NCBI GenBank assembly: GCA_009993005.1
Contig: JAACUH010000093.1
Span: forward strand, 1-64,000
Origin: Rhodobacterales bacterium
GTDB taxonomy: Bacteria > Pseudomonadota > Alphaproteobacteria > Rhodobacterales > Rhodobacteraceae
Direction: 5' to 3'
Length of the DNA: 64,000 nucleotides
Below the pieces are notes generated by a model. That model searched no databases. It worked only from the letters and a program-made list of their open reading frames with translations, and had not been told where the DNA came from. The first letter of the stretch is position 1, and each line of letters starts with the position of its first letter. This document shows positions 62,805-64,000 of this stretch, one piece after another. A program made the translations under genes and the position numbers.

Positions 62805-64000
62805 ATGACCGACATGATGGCCCCTCAGCAGGCAAATGCCGCAGGCCAGCTTCTGGCCAATGACGGCCGCACGCTCAAGGCGTCCTTGCGCCGCGCGTTG
62901 CGCCGCCAGAAGCTGCGCGCTCTGGCGCTGATCGCGCCGCTGTTGCTGTTCGTCCTGGTCAGTTTCGTGGCGCCGATCGCCGATATGCTGCTGCGTTCGG
63001 TCGAGAACCAGATCGTGGGCGACACCATCCCGCGCACCGTCTTTGCCCTGCAGGACTGGGACAGCGCGGCCGATCCGGTGCCGGGCGAGGATGTCTTTGC
63101 CGCGCTCTACACCGATCTGGTGCTGGCCGAGGAATACAAGAGCCACACAAGGCTGGGCTCGCGGCTGAATTACGAGAGCGGCGGCATGTCATCGCTGTTT
63201 CGCAGCGCCGGGCGCGATGTCGGGCGGTTCGCAACCGACATCTACGCCGACCAGTTCGCTGCCGCCGATCCGGCCTTTGCCGACCCCACCGCCTGGGCCG
63301 GCTGGATGGCCGACCCTGCGCAGTCCGGGGCGCAGTCCGGGGCGCAGTCCGGGGCGCAGTCCGGGGCGCTGGCCGAGGCGCTGCCCGAGACGTTTTCGGC
63401 CTATGACGGCTGGGCGCTGATGATGCGCGACCTCAAGGGGCGCGATCCGGCCACGCACGAGATCCCCGATTTCGTGTTCACCGCGCTCTACCGCGACCTC
63501 GCCGCCGGCGCGGTCGCGCCCGCGCTGCCCGCCGTCGATGTGGCGGGCTTCGACAGCGTGTCGATCCGCGACCAGTTCGCCGCCGCCAATGACGGCTGGC
63601 TGCGGCCCGAAACCTGGGCCACGATCAACGCCTATTCCGGGCGGTTTACCAGCGGCTATTTCCTCAACGCCGTGGACATGCTGATCGGGCCGGAGGGGGC
63701 CGCGCTGCGCGGGCCCAACGACCGCATCTACATCACGCTATTCATCCGCACGATGGCCCTGTCGATCACGATCACCGCGACCTGCATCATCCTGGGCTAT
63801 CCGGTGGCCTGGCTGATGGCGAACCTGCCCGCGCGCAGCGCCAACCTCTTGATGATCCTTGTGCTCTTGCCATTCTGGACCTCGCTTCTGGTGCGCACAT
63901 CGGCCTGGAAGGTGCTGCTCCAGCAACAGGGCGTGATCAATGACCTGCTGGTCTGGGTGGGGCTGGTGGACACCGGCAACCGGCTGGTGCTGATCAACAA
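62805..64000 (+). CDS. ABC transporter permease (PotB type), truncated by the window end
   Basis: Inner-membrane permease open to the end of the window (399 codons visible, no stop). The ATG at 62805 follows ACAAGG. A first helix spans about residues 44-62 (LALIAPLLLFVLVSFVAPIA). A very long region, about residues 65-305, has no strong hydrophobic segment and is probably periplasmic, before the next helices start (RIYITLFIRTMALSITITAT, then LLMILVLLPFWTSLLVRTSA). Typical PotB proteins have a short loop here. The insertion contains AQSG four times in exact tandem. The conserved WTSLLVRTSAW and the following segment match PotB. The EAA loop lies beyond the window edge. Confidence 0.88.
   Translation, partial: MTDMMAPQQANAAGQLLANDGRTLKASLRRALRRQKLRALALIAPLLLFVLVSFVAPIADMLLRSVENQIVGDTIPRTVFALQDWDSAADPVPGEDVFAALYTDLVLAEEYKSHTRLGSRLNYESGGMSSLFRSAGRDVGRFATDIYADQFAAADPAFADPTAWAGWMADPAQSGAQSGAQSGAQSGALAEALPETFSAYDGWALMMRDLKGRDPATHEIPDFVFTALYRDLAAGAVAPALPAVDVAGFDSVSIRDQFAAANDGWLRPETWATINAYSGRFTSGYFLNAVDMLIGPEGAALRGPNDRIYITLFIRTMALSITITATCIILGYPVAWLMANLPARSANLLMILVLLPFWTSLLVRTSAWKVLLQQQGVINDLLVWVGLVDTGNRLVLIN
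63318..63365 (+). repeat. Four exact 12-bp tandem repeats in the permease gene
   Basis: GCGCAGTCCGGG occurs four times in a row (63318-63365), encoding AQSG in frame at about residues 172-187 of the permease insertion. Perfect identity suggests recent slippage. Confidence 0.95.

Overview
The window is high-G+C bacterial chromosome, almost certainly from a member of the Rhodobacterales (Rhodobacteraceae / Roseobacter group, Alphaproteobacteria). The grounds are the gene neighbourhoods (SUV3-like helicase - S4 protein - fdxA - carD; glyQ - small membrane protein - glyS - ppdK; ctaD with a DUF2244 gene), a SAM-II riboswitch in front of metZ, an RpoH without a large N-terminal extension, a Hint-tailed RTX protein, and a family of short intergenic elements of the type GATATTTnnGGCCAAAAGATG. 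Genes are dense, often joined by ATGA overlaps, and no gap exceeds about 300 bases. No phage, transposase, CRISPR array or rRNA was seen. Most of the window is conserved core chromosome; the most accessory-looking part is the RTX gene beside tRNA-Leu.

Layout. 1-3.5 kb: rluD, rpoH, a Gfo/Idh/MocA oxidoreductase and a DUF4389 membrane protein. 3.6-9.5 kb (minus strand): oligoendopeptidase F, an ATP-dependent DNA ligase coupled to a ligase-associated exonuclease, an alpha/beta hydrolase and an SCP2 protein. 9.6-14.8 kb: TPR protein, SUV3-like RNA helicase, S4 protein, ferredoxin, CarD. 15-24.8 kb: purD and xseA (divergent), a small secreted protein, an AlkB-like membrane hydroxylase, ftsY with a translationally coupled chain (secreted protein, EamA transporter, yciB), a GST and a hydrolase. 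24.9-31 kb: SAM-II riboswitch with terminator, metZ, folE2, trkH, and a secreted SPOR / peptidoglycan-binding / trypsin-like protein whose catalytic residues are lost. 31-40.5 kb: glyQ, a small membrane protein, glyS, a PPDK, a SleB-type cell-wall hydrolase, folP and glmM. 40.5-48.2 kb: a membrane-anchored LuxR-type regulator divergent from a diheme cytochrome c, ilvC, two overlapping Lrp/AsnC genes, a class V aminotransferase, a UbiH-type monooxygenase, a HAD nucleotidase and a GntR regulator. 48.2-56.4 kb: a GT2 glycosyltransferase, carA, yqeY, a VOC protein, DUF2244, ctaD, lipB and a membrane LytTR regulator. 56.6-64 kb: tRNA-Leu(GAG), the 1139-residue RTX/Hint protein, and a polyamine-type ABC importer operon cut by the window edge.

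How the parts work together. Several units are biosynthetic or housekeeping: methionine via direct sulfhydrylation under SAM control, folate (folE2, folP), branched-chain amino acids (ilvC, with the Lrp pair alongside), purine and pyrimidine entry (purD, carA), respiration (ctaD, cytochrome c, ubiquinone hydroxylase), lipoate (lipB), translation (glyQ/glyS, rluD, tRNA-Leu) and stress or growth control (rpoH, carD).

The observations most worth following are: a VHL-beta-like module inserted in the RTX array; the pseudoprotease; the dispersed intergenic element family with inverted pairs; the SAM-II aptamer followed by a strong intrinsic terminator; the ABC permease with a very large periplasmic insertion carrying a 12-bp tandem repeat; and the ATGA-coupled membrane LytTR regulator and lipB. 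All assignments come from reading the sequence by eye; no database search was run.
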